Below, piece after piece: positions 25,160-37,615 of a stretch of DNA of 64,000 bases (its first letter is position 1; every line of letters begins with the position of its first letter). The stretch covers positions 8,652,336 through 8,716,335 of the forward strand of contig WNKI01000002.1 in assembly GCA_015350385.1 (NCBI GenBank). Direction: 5' to 3'. A model generated the notes under the pieces. That model saw only the letters and a program-made list of their open reading frames with translations. It ran no database searches and was not told the DNA's origin. The position numbers and the translations under genes were made by a program. This stretch comes from Aculops lycopersici. Lineage: Eukaryota > Arthropoda > Arachnida > Trombidiformes > Eriophyidae.

Positions 25160-26524
25160 AGAGAGAGAGAGAGCAGAGAGAGAGAGAGAGAGAGCGAAGA
25201 AAGTGAGCAAAGTCCACTCATCACGGCCCACTAAACAGCCCGAATGTCCATTGGATGTTTATTCGGATCGCCGTCGAACGGATGGCCAGCCATTGAGTCA
25301 GAGAGCATGCAGCACTTAACTTTTCTAGATAAAATCACTTACTAGTTGTCGTTGCTGGCCATAATCTCTATGGTTTTGTAAGCTTTTCTGGGTCTTCCTA
25401 CGCTCGCTGCTTCCAATTGTTTTTGCCACTCCTTTTCTCGCATGGATTTTCTTGCAATACGATAATATGTGAAATCACTCGAGGCGCCGAAGATTCAATT
25501 TGCACAAGTGAGCCCAAGATTCTCGCACAAAATTTTACTCACTTGCTAAGCGTCGCGGTCAGAGTTAAAGTAAAAGTCATAGTTACAGTAAGTGGGACTA
25601 GCAGCAGTCGGTGGCGAAAAATTGATCTCGCCAATAGTAGCAGTGGTGGCAGTAGCAACGCTAGTTACAGAGATGAAGAGAAACTCAAACAACTTGGCGC
25701 CTTCCACTTGGCTGCCTCTCGCATGTTCATCTGCCACTTGTTCGCCACTGCCTCAAATCTCGTGGCCACAGAGATTTAAGAAGCGCCCCCAGAGATGGAG
25801 AGAGATAAAGCCGCTAAGGAATCACTCGGCTCGATCTCGCGACTCCAACTTCCGGCGGGCGCGGCTGGCAAGACCGAGTCGCCAAGATTGCTCTCCGCGC
25901 CAAGACGTAAGCGGCAAGACCGAAGCCTATACTTGATGATAGGCTATAATCGATATAGAAGCGACAAGTGCTCGTTCCCCGTTTTCCATTTGCGCTGTGG
26001 CGGTTTTTCTCCGGGGGGTGAATGACCAGCGAGCAGCATGCAAATGAGCAAGCAACATCGACGTTGCACAACACAATAGTCGTAACCACTTGCTAGTCAC
26101 TCAAGGGGAAGCAGTGATTCCAGTTGCGACATTATTTCGCTATCACAATTCCATTGGCAGTGGCAATGCTGGCAGCTTAATAATAACAATGAGCTCCTTT
26201 TAATTTCAAGGTGAGCCAACCGACTGACTGACTGGTTGAGAGTCTCACACAGTAGTACAGGTAATAATAATGATGATGATAATAATAATAAGAAGAAGAA
26301 GAAGAAGGAAAAAAACTTGTTTCCACTTCTCCAGTTTGGGATTGTGCAAGTCACAATCTCGACAATTATATCAGCAGCAGCGGCAGTAGCATAACAGCTA
26401 GGTGATTTGAGTAATCTTGATTCAATGGCGTGCATTGTGCATTCGCAGTGCGCGCCGCCGGAGTGGATAAACTCTGCAGCGGATGCCGCGTCACTCGCCT
26501 GTGAACTGGTGAGCCGGTAGAGCA

Positions 26525-26548
26525 GGTAAAGCAGGTAAAGCAGCTACC
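26525..26548. promoter_or_regulatory. Triple CAGGTA cluster
   Basis: Two direct GCAGGTAAA units are followed by CTACCTG in the opposite orientation within 25 bases. It precedes the inverted repeat at 26611 by about 65 bp. Confidence 0.4.
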
Positions 26549-26610
26549 TGTTCACTCACTCATCCGCTCACCTCCCTATCTAACTATAATAAGCCGCTGC
26601 CACCGCCGCC

Positions 26611-26643
26611 ACCACCTGAGAGCTAATGAATCTCTCAGGTGGT
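26611..26643. promoter_or_regulatory. Inverted repeat with 12-bp arms carrying CACCTG and CAGGTG
   Basis: ACCACCTGAGAG and CTCTCAGGTGGT are perfectly complementary across a 9-nt spacer containing TAAT. The arrangement suggests a paired zinc-finger or E-box site with a homeodomain core between, which is inference. Confidence 0.5.
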
Positions 26644-29600
26644 TTTGTCAATGATTTCCCTTTAATATCCTCGTTTTGTTATACTTTATTTTGTTTTGTT
26701 CTTGGCCCTTTCTGTTGCTACTGCTGCTGTCGTTGTGGCTCAGGCTTTTGTAGCGCAACAGAAACAATCTGTGACACAATAATAAATAGCTACCACTGTT
26801 TGTTTGTTGCATCGCAACTTTTCGGCTGTTGTTTTTAGACTAATAGAGAGAGGGGGGAAGATATTTTCATTTTTCTTTCCAACTGCTCTTTTTCAAAAAG
26901 AAATCCCTCGAACAACCAGCAAAATTCTCGACGGCTGAGAATGGAGCAGAGCAACCCCCTTCGAAATGGCCGCCTCGCCCCAGTCGTCAACGTTTAGTTT
27001 AGTTTAGTTTCATTTCGTTTATTGTCTTGAACGGGGAGTTGCAAATAAGTCAAAAGAATAATACTGCATCTCGTTTCATCATGATTAGCATTGAGCTTCC
27101 TCCGGAGAGTCACTGACTCTTTGGGGCAGGACAAGAAACAAAATGGCAGAGTTGAGAGATGAGCAAATAACAAAGGAAATCATGTGTTTAGTTTTAAGAG
27201 ATTAGTGCTGGTGGTGCTCACTATCATATTAAATATTTGCCACTAAACTCTCCAATAGACGAGCAGGCTACTAGAGAGATTCCTCAAGTGGTTGCTCTAG
27301 ATTTAAGTGAACAAAATTTCGTTTAGTTTGGAAATTATATATATATATCCCTATGTATATATGAGCGAGTCAATAAATCAATCAGCTCAAGCAGATATTA
27401 TTATGCATGGAGTTATGCAATCTAGTTAACCGCCCACCCAAACACCTACCTGATCTTGTGGTGATTCAGTGTGATTCCACGTTGACATCAAGACTCGTTA
27501 CTGGTGATGTTTGAAATTATGTATTTAGATCAAAATTTTTGATTTTCCTCTCCCTCCCGCTCACTTCGTAAGCAAACAAACGGACAAAACAAAAATTAAT
27601 GCGCTGGGAGAATGAGACCACAAATCACATTTGTGTGGTCGCCGGTGGTGGTCAGCTTATTGTGGCAGTTGCAGGTAGATAAAAGGCGCTCGGCCACCAC
27701 CTGTTATATAATAGTTGTTGCGTCGAAACTCTGCGACGCCCGCGGCGTTGATTTACGCGCGAAGGATGGCTAAATTTTGCTGCCAAATTCTCAATGGACA
27801 AAGGAATTTTGTGGTAGCTGTTGTATTTGATGCGAGTTTGCACCTTGTAATCGAGTTTGTAACCAAGTGTTTCCCTTCCAAGTTAGAATTTCCAAATTGG
27901 AATTAACGCAGACCTAAAAAAGAGACAAGCTCACCTGTCGGCTGCCTGCTGTTGTGCCGAGAGCAGTTACGTAACTTTGCATTCAAACCATAACTCACTC
28001 ACCTCCCTGGCCGCTGAGTGTTTTGAGTTGCTTCGGTTATAGTTGGCCAACTAAACTAAAGCTTGAAACTAGCAGGCCGATTGGTTGTAGTTAGCATAAT
28101 CAGCAAGTGAGCAGCAGGTGAGTCGAGCTGATACTGTATGCTTTGGTTGCGGCTGGTTAACAAGTGGCAGCGAAGGCGGTGGTTGCGTGTAATCAATATG
28201 GCGCATTGATTCACACACCAAGCAGCGAGGCGTGAACTGGTTGGTTGCCATGTTAAGCTACATGGCAACAATGACGAATGCAAAGACCAAAAAGAGCATT
28301 CAGATTCCAGCACCCAAAAGGTAAATCATCCGACCAACTCTCAGCCAGTGGAGCAGCAGCAGCAGCAAAGGCAGCTTCGTCGTCGTCGTCTCCATTGCTT
28401 TAACCTGTCGACTGCAAATGGCCCACTGGAACTGACAAAGCAACGCTCAAAAGGAAACTTACAAGGCGAAATTTGGCTCCGTTTATTCATTTATTTTGTT
28501 AAAAATCCTCCCTCGAGAGCAAAGATCAGTGCTCAAAAAGCAAAGAGTATCGCGCGCATTAGTGGCAATATGGCGCAATATGGAGGCAAAGTTAGGTAAT
28601 AGGAAAATAGAGAAAAAGGAACAGTCGGCCCTAATTACGCAAACTGGCAACGACAGCCAGTGAGACATTTGGATGGATTGTAATGGCAGTAACCAAGTAG
28701 TCATCTGCATCTCATTTCACGCTAAAGGGAGAGGAAAAAATCAACAAATTTATCTTGTTCTGCTCTTAATTTGAGCTCCATTTCCATTTCTATTTCCATT
28801 ACTGTACTTATTTCCTTTTACCTTTGCTCTCGATTCTCTCACTGCTACTTTGAATTCAATGAAAAGTCACCTGCCCCGCTACTTCCTGACTAATGCCTGC
28901 GTTTGGTCTCCAACTCCTCTAATTGGAATTAGTGGAATCAAGGAACCACCAGCGGATTTGTGGCAACATGGGGAAAAGTCGAAAACTTCAAGCGATCATC
29001 TTTCATCGCGTAGATGGGCCAAGATTATGATGACAGACTCGCTGTTTTTGAATGGAACTTAGAAGAGAGAGAGAAACGCAGCTCAAAATGTGGATTGTTT
29101 TTCCTCTTAATTTGAAACAAACTTTTGTGTGCAAGTTTACCTAACATTTGCGATTTCCATTCTTCTCCTCTCCACCACTAATTGACATCAACCTTTAGCA
29201 CGCGCATTTGCAATTAGACAGCTAGTCTCACACAGCTATAGCTTGTCTTAATAATTGCGTTACACTCACAAGTCGCAGATAGATCTCCTGCTACAAAAAT
29301 CTGCAGTCCTGCGTATCTTTTCCATGCAGTTCAGATCGAGAGTAGCGCAATTATTGAGATGAGTTGTAGTCTAGCGACAAAGACAGAAAAGGAACCGACT
29401 GACTGATGCGGACAAAAGATAAATTACGACTGCAGTGGCCACTTAGATTAGAGATGAGAAGGAAATTAATGCAAACAAAAGGTAGATTGCAATGGAAGCT
29501 CAGGATCACTTCGCTTCCTCCTTGAGCTTCTGCTCGCTTTCATGCTCACGGTTTAGAATATGCAAATTATGGTTGTCCATTTAGCTTACCTGTAGGTGTG

Positions 29601-32600
29601 TGGCAATGACTTTTTTCTCCCTCTTCCTGGCGAGTCCAAAGCGACACCTGGCGCCCAATTTCCACTCTTCGGGAAAGGAAGAAACGAAATGATTCTCGAA
29701 GAAAACAGCCACAGATAGAAACGGATAGCATCAAATCAATGCGGCGGCAACGCGCTTATCTCCTCCGAACAATCAACTCTGATATTCTACCTGTCGACTC
29801 TTGGGATCGTCAAGCGGAGTGAGTGTCTGCTCGTTAGCTCGCTTCCGTTTACTTTCATGGTGTTAAAAAGAAACTCTTTGAGTGAGGGGAGGCAAGAATC
29901 TCTCTGGCAAAAAATTTAAAGGAAAAATTCCAAAAATAACCCAATGAAAAGAGCAGCCACAAGACAGTAGGGAATCGAAACTAGTTTAGTGTAGTGAGAG
30001 GAGGCAGATGAAGTCGAGTGTTTTACTGGCCGCTTTGTTCAATATGATCGCGGTCTGTCTTTCATCGCCGCAGTAACTTCCGGTTGCTGCTACTATCACT
30101 ATGGTGGCCAACAGAGTCTCACAACTAACACAGCATAGGAGTGAGCTGAGCAACTTGATTGATCGGCTAGCGCGTGGCCATAAAATTTTAGTGAAACTAC
30201 ACACTGGTCAATGGGTTTTTTGTCGAGCAAGCTGAAATACCGCGTAACGCAGATGCCAAATTTATGGCTAGTCAGCCAACTAACCAACACACACGTGGAG
30301 ACTGCTCACTTGGAACGCGCAAACTGGCCACCTAAACTTGATTATGATCGATTCTCTCCAAGCGCAACTTCGGCCACGCACACGGAGGGACATCACAGCA
30401 CTTGACCAGCATCAAAAGGCAGAGGGGAGACGTCAACATTCAGCTAGGCGTCATAATGAGATTCCCTCGATTGGCGGTAGTTGCTTAAAAAGGAGGGAGA
30501 GGAGGAGGCAAGGGGAAGAAACTATTCGGTCAGCCGAGCTAAAGCCAAAGGCAAAAGATGGACGATATCTTTTATTCCCTTTCAAGATTGAGTTTTTCAT
30601 GAAAAAGACTCCATCCAGTTAGCTTTCTCTCACTCTGTTTTGCACGCGACTAACAGCATGGCAACTGGCGTTGAAGAGTCGGAGGAGCCAGTTGGTCAGA
30701 GTGAGTGATGAAGTCCAATATATTCACCCACCGACCGAGCGACTTGCTCTTTTAAACTTGCAGACCACAGCGACCGGACAGCGCGAGCACAAAAGAAGAG
30801 GGGGACCTAGCGACTCGCTGCGCGTCGCTATGTACCGCTGCCGCTGCCACTGCTGCTGTGGCTGTGGCTGCTGCCAGCGCTCAGTGTGCCAACAAAACGT
30901 GCCGACTTTTCAACCAGTCGTGCGATTGACTTACTCGAGTGAGGATTCTAAAGAAAGAGGAAAATTTAAAGAAATCACAGCGAATGAGCATGACAACTCA
31001 ATATGAGGCGACAAATCAGAAAGTTGCCGGCCAGTTGAGATATTTAAATTGTCAAAAGCATTGCAACACTCTTTTCGATTTCCTTTTGAACTTTGATTGA
31101 GAGTTGCAATTCATCAAGTTGCTCCTACTTATTCTGGTTCACGTTCACATTCACATTCTCCATTTCGTAATCTCGCATTGAGAGAGAATCTTATAAACTT
31201 GTGGCAAAAGTCTAAACTTACCTTCTAGCGTTTGTTGTTGTTGCTTTTCTTTAGCAGAAACTGAAAAATCTTCAAATCAAATTTTGCCTTCTAGTTAACA
31301 AGTGGTTCCGAGCTTCCATTGCACTTCCCATTGCCATTGCCATTGCCTTCTCCTCATATTGCACTTTTCAATCAAGTCGATAGTTTTCATTGGAAGTGGC
31401 CAACTCACTCACACACTAATTCTGTCGATAGTCCATACTTTTTGCAGTTATTTTACGGGATTAACCAACATAAAATACTAGCACTAGAACCGGACAAAAA
31501 TTGACTGGCTTTTGGTTGATGGTAGCGCGCATGCGCCCGGGGGACTGGTGTTGTCGCCATCATGTTCGGCGCCGTCGGAGGGGCTGACGAAACGGAAGCA
31601 CCAAAGGGAACCAAATGATGCGCAAAACCACACACAAATACACGGAAACACCAACAGGCAACCCAAAGTTACGCAACAATCGGAGCGCCAAGCGGAAGTT
31701 GCTAGTGGCATCGCGCTCTCTATTGGCTCGCTGGTTGCAGCGCAGTAGTGATACGTCGATCACAAAGTTTGGCCGCCTCAAAGTTGAAACGTTTGTTCAA
31801 AAGTCACATCCTCTTTCTCTCTCGCCGGCCACTTGTCAATTGTCACCGACTGCTCTTATCAATTCACGAACGAATGGTAGTGTAGCCGCGCCAAATCTAA
31901 CTTGAACTGATGAACGACCAGAGGACAGTCAGTTGACAGCTGCAGTCCATTTAACGCCAAATCGGGCCGCAACAAGAAATTGGCTGCCTTTAGTTGGATG
32001 GTAGATTGGAAATTTCCACTACACCCAGTGCTCGCTGTTCAATTGATCATCAAAAGCGCCATGGTTTGGTTGTGAGGGGGGGGAGTTGGAAAGAGAAGAT
32101 GCTAACTAGCATCGGAGCAAGTGACTCAACTAGCCCGCCACCAACCGATGATCGCATTTCTCAAGGTGCCTATAAGCCGGAATCCACATCAACACCAAGG
32201 AGATACATAGATAGACAGACACACAAAGTCGCCCGCTGTGATCAGATGACAAGACACGCAAAATCAGACCGGAAGTTGAGCCGAGGTGTCCAGTGCGTCG
32301 GCAACGATCCAAACCAAGGCAGTGACTTGTGTGCGCTGGCATATTTTATGCTCACTGCTTATGGTCGTTGATAAGTTACATGACACAGAGTCCACTAACT
32401 AAAGAGCAACCAGCGAGCAAGCGAGTTACGTAACGTGGAAACAAGTGGCCACCGACTGCCCGCAGCGACTAGTGTTTCAGTGTTAGTATTATGCTCGATC
32501 TCAAGTCTCTTGTCGTTTGTTTGTTTGTCTGTTTGGTTAGTTGGTTTCCATATGACAAGGAAGCAAGTTTTAACGCGCCGGCGTCGAGAGACAAAATCGC

Positions 32601-35578
32601 AACCACTATTGACCGGAAATTGAGAGACAGCAGCGCGGCGTTTGTATCCTTAAAGAGCTGGGGTTTAGTGTTTGGTTCCCTCGCACCTGAGGCGACTCGA
32701 GACAAAACTAAAAGACTGGCTTGTAAAGACTACGATGGGGAGAAAGAGGGCGAGATAGAGAGAGGAAGGGGAAGAGATAGAGACAGTGACAGAAAGCAAG
32801 TGGTTGAGATTGAAGCTCCGAGTTCATTGATTAGTTGCAAGCCAACCAGTGAGTTAGTTAACTTCCACTGCCGCATCACTACTTGAGTCTTTCTTCATCT
32901 AGTTGCGCTGCCAGTGGGCGAGTCAGGAGTAAATCGGACGGCCGACGTAACGGGCAGTCGGCCACGTGCCAGAGGCTGTCACGCTGCCTCGCAAACTCAA
33001 TGCTCAAACCGCCGCATTGAGTTGGCGGCCAGGGAAGAATCAGCAGGTAGCTGATGTTATTAGCCGGCAGGCAAATCCCAGTGTAAGAGAGACCTGGTTA
33101 CTCTGTGCACGAAAAAGTGCAACGAAAAGCGCATTGAAACATGGAGGGCTAGGTGATGGTCAAGAAGAACGATGACCACGAGCATTAATCTGTATGCAAG
33201 AAGCAAACCACTGATTTTCCAAGATACAAAAACTGATACACATTATTAAGTGTCAAGTGGCCAGCGCATAGTCTGCTGAGAAGATTAGTGTGATCACGTT
33301 GCCTCATGTTTCTCGGGCTAAAGGTAGATAGGCTAATGGGAAAAGAGCAATGGTTTGAGTTTCCGCAACTCGCACGTAAAGTCAACGGTGCTGTCAGTTT
33401 TTTAAATTTTAATTTATTCAACCCAGAGTTTAGTGAAAGGGCGAGCGGAGGAGAAGCGGCATTTTGGTTGGTCACTTCGGTCCTCTCTTTCTGTCTTGCT
33501 TTGGTTTGATGGTCCGTCCAAAAAAGTTTCAGATTGAATTGCATTGTATTGCAATCCAATCCAGTGCAAGCCATTGACATGAAACGTTATGATACGATCC
33601 TCAAAGTTACGTAACTCTTATGCTTTAGTTCGCCTCGCGGCCATCAGTGAAAAGAGCGGCAAGCAAATCAGATTGATATCAAATCAGCGCATCGAAAAGT
33701 ATGACTCTCCTTCTCTCTCTCGCTGGACCGGCCCTTGCCTTTGGATTGCCATTCTAGCAGCCACTCGTCGGCATGTCTGCTGCCTGTCACTTTGCCGGCT
33801 CGCCGTCGCTGCTTGCTGTGCCCCATCTCTCTCTCACTCTCTCTCCCTCTCAACTGATGGCTGACCCATCCAGCAGTTTCTCTTATAAATTCCCCAGTTT
33901 CGACATTCGTTTGTTTGTTGCCCTGTCTGCTGTCCACTTTCCACGCCAACCGGAAGTTTGCGAGTCGCGATTGACTTTCTCTCCGGCTAAAAGCGCCAAA
34001 TGCTCTGGGGCCAAAAGAGCATCGACTTGTGTTCAAGTTTGACTTTGGTTGCCGTTTAAGTGGCGAAACAATTGATTTGGCGCACAAACCGCACAACTGA
34101 GAAATTCAATCCAATTCTAATCTAATAAGCGCAACTCCTATCTCATTTCCCACACTAGAAGGCCACATAGTTTAGATTACTAGCCTTTCTGTTTCCTCTA
34201 GCTTTCTATAGCAAGCTAGCTAGTCGCTCACTGACTCTTTTGCCCACTTGCTCGCGAGACTATTGGTTCAACATCCGCTATTATCGGCGGCGCCTATAGG
34301 AATGCGGAAGCTGTCGGTGGTTTCGGCAACTTGGCATCAGATTGAACATTGAACTGGGAGATCAACCAAGCAACCAACCAACAGTAGCAATCATGAGCGG
34401 ACGAGCCTATAGGATCCTCAGTGACTGGCAGTTGGTTGTGTGACTCGTTCCACTCACAACTCACCACTCACCAACTGGAGCCAATAGAATTGATTGATCA
34501 GTTGGTGGTTGCACTTGTTCCGGTCATGCGCCGTCACATTGAGCTTTGCAAGTAACCGTTTCAACTCCGCGTTACCTCCTCTGGAGACGAGTGGTCAAAA
34601 CAACATAAATGTTTGATGAATGATGCATGAAGTGGCCTTGGCTGTCGTTGTTGCTCGTTGTGAGTGAACCGGTGGGCCAACGAGTAACAACCACTTGTTC
34701 TCCTGTTCGTCACTTCCGGTCAACAAGCTTTTCGTCGCCGCTCCAGCTGAACGAACGAATGGTAATTGTGGGGATAATAGTAATAATAATTAGAAATTAC
34801 TCTTTGGGGTTCGGAGCAAAATCTCATCATCTGCTTTGCTGCCATGGCTGCCGCTACAACCCAAAGATTTTGATTTGATTTTGGTCGCTCCTATTCATTT
34901 TCCTTTCCCTTTCCCTTTTCCTGAATCCAAATTTGATTTTGGTCGCCAACGTTGTCGTCGTTTGGAATGAATAGCAATCGCATTAGACGCCAACTGGCCA
35001 TTTGAATGCCATTATCGTCACTAGTGCCATTTTGCTATTAGTATTGCGTCACATTGCACCGCATCGCCTCCCATTGAACTGGACTGGATCGCGGGCGCGC
35101 TGGTCACTCATTGGTGGAGTTGTAATTTACCGAAACCCCAAAGTCCGAGAGGAAGGGAGCAAATCGAGCGGCCGGAAGTGCGACTTTTGACTCGCGCTCA
35201 TGGCTAATATCGAGTCGCTGGTGAGTTCTGAATTTTTGCCCTTTGCCGTTCGGTTTAGTTTAGTTTCACAAGAGGAGATTGGAAAACAAAAGGCTAGTTG
35301 CGGGTTTGTGTGTGTCGACTGAACGGATAGGAAAAAACAAAAATTGACTATCTCGTTGATTTTGCGCATCGCTCGCGCTGGCGCTCATTTCGTTTCCCTT
35401 TCCTCTTCTATCCCTTCAAATTTAGCTTTAGTTTTGGTTTATCGTCTGTCCTGTTATTTATTTGCAGCCAAACTGATTGCATTGTGAGCGTTGCTCACTC
35501 TTCTCTCCAAGTGGTCGAGGAGCAACCAAAGCTCGCTCGCTGGGTGGCGAGCTGATGAGGCGGCCGATTACGTAACAC

Positions 35579-35604
35579 TCGTCGTCGTCGTCGTCGTCGT
35601 CGTT
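35579..35604. repeat. (TCG)n microsatellite
   Basis: Nine TCG/CGT units directly follow the TTACGTAA at 35568-35575. Confidence 0.9.
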
Positions 35605-37519
35605 GGTGGCGCAGTTAGCAGATGCGCCAGATGGATGGACAGACAAGTGAGCAGCGTTAGCTAGCGATAAGGCGGCTCATGATGCCGGCGCGATTCCTGC
35701 GATTGCTGCTCATTTGATTTACAATGAACCAAACCGAATGGAACCAAAGTGAGCATCGAGAGTCGAGTGTCCCATTGGCACCACCTATTGTGTTTCATCT
35801 GCACAGTCAAATGCTCGCCGAGCTAACTGCCAGTTTGCAATTATTATTGTTGTTGTTGTTGTTGTTGCTGTCTCGCTTCTCGTGTTCGTTGTGTTGGTGG
35901 CTTTGGTTCCGAATGCAATCGCCAAGTTTTCTCTCAATGAGACGATGAACCAAAGCCAAATGTAGCGCGCCAACCGGAAATAAAGAGTTCAGCTGCCGGT
36001 TGCTCGTGTATAAGCCGAAGCTGATTGCACAACGCGTTAATGAAAGAAAAGTCGCTCTCTGGCGTTTCTCTCTGTGCTATTCAACGAAACTTGCTCTTTT
36101 CCAAAATGAGCAACCAAAACCGAAAAGGCTTGGCCCAGGCTCACACGCCGATGATTCGATGATGCGATTGCCTCGTGATTAGCAACTTGCTCGCCTTTCA
36201 ACCCTCCAGTCCAATTTCCATTGTAACCCTCTATCTCCCTTTCTCCCGTCGACTGGCAAAATCTCTCGGCTGATTTAGTTTTGCTTGCTGGCTCTAAGGC
36301 GAACTGCAAAAAGGGAGAGCGAGAGTCAGTTATCTCGACGACACATAACAAAATTATCTTTTGCCCAAATCTTGGCGCATCTTCGAGTCGACTGCCTGGA
36401 GTTTTCTGCTAAAATCGAGGGAACGTTACGCCAGACAATTAGAGGCTTATTTTGTTTCGTTTTGTTTAGTTAGATGCGAATTTGGGTTTGATGATCTGGA
36501 GGCCAGCGAGCCAATCGATTTTTGCACGATTTGCGCCGATAATCATTCGCGACGTATTTTTAAATTTTAGAAAAATTGCAATAAAAAAGAACATATATGT
36601 ACATTCAGTTGGAACGTCATAAAAATGAAGTGAGCAGTGCAAAGCAACCAACAAATTGGCGCCCCAATCGCATCACTTCGGTTTGCTTGTGTGAGTTTCT
36701 ATGTGCGCGCGGCGCTCGCTGTGAGAAGTCCGCGTCACTCGCCTCCTCCGCTAACGTGTGCGGCAACTACGTGCGCCTAGCGTCGCTCACGTAGGACTCG
36801 CCAATGCAAATGTCAATTTGCACCCGATGTGCATTCGGTGGTCGTGGTGCTGGTGCTGGTGGTGCTGTCGGTTGGTGTGTTCCGTTTCCATTAGCCACAT
36901 TAATGGGAAGCATCACCAATCTCTATGATAAGCCAATGAAAAAAGACGACAACGACGCCGATGAAAGTTATGAAAGTGGGAAAAGTTTGAAATAAACCAC
37001 GAGAGTCATGGACACAACCGCAATCATTGGTGCATATCGGTGAGCATTGTTAGCCATTGTTTGTGTGTTTGCCTGCTACTACTATGCTCATTTATGATAA
37101 ATCTACATAGAGGAGACCTGAATGGAGAAAGCTTAATCATGATTTCTATTTCTTTCATGTGTCGCCAACACCGAGGCATCAATTTTTTAATATCTTTATT
37201 GCGCAACTCACTCACTCTCTGTGTAGTTATATGCAAGAGCCACCCGTTGTTTTTATACGTCTCTCTATGGCATTCATAACCTTTAAAGTTCAAGCTAACT
37301 CCCTCGCTGACTTTGGTTACCTGTGAAAACAGTTACTTTTTATGTTCAAGTTAAGCTTTACTCCATAACAATAAACTCTAGTTTTCCTTGCAAATGGAAC
37401 AGCTACAGAGAATCACTTTCTAACTTGTTACTGTCGAGCTCTTTGACTTAGGTAAAAACTCCACTTCGCCCATTATTATAATGGACCATAATTTCCCCCC
37501 GAGATCCCAAGTTAACTAG

Positions 37520-37520
37520 A

Positions 37521-37565
<45 letters not shown>
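37520..37565. repeat. (AAT)n microsatellite
   Basis: About fifteen uninterrupted AAT units, the longest pure trinucleotide tract in the window. Confidence 0.95.
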
Positions 37566-37567
<2 letters not shown>

Positions 37568-37597
37568 ACACTGACTAGTCCATTGGTTTCGGTCAAT

Positions 37598-37615
37598 AGT
37601 AACACTAGTGTTACT
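37598..37615. repeat. 18-bp perfect palindrome around ACTAGT
   Basis: AGTAACACTAGTGTTACT reads the same on both strands and lies 33 bp after the (AAT)n tract. The function is unknown. Confidence 0.7.

Noticed and set aside
24985..25200. CGTA-rich tandem units next to the gap, considered as a mobile-element end
   Set aside because: No terminal inverted repeats or target duplication are visible, and the sequence is interrupted by Ns and ambiguous bases.
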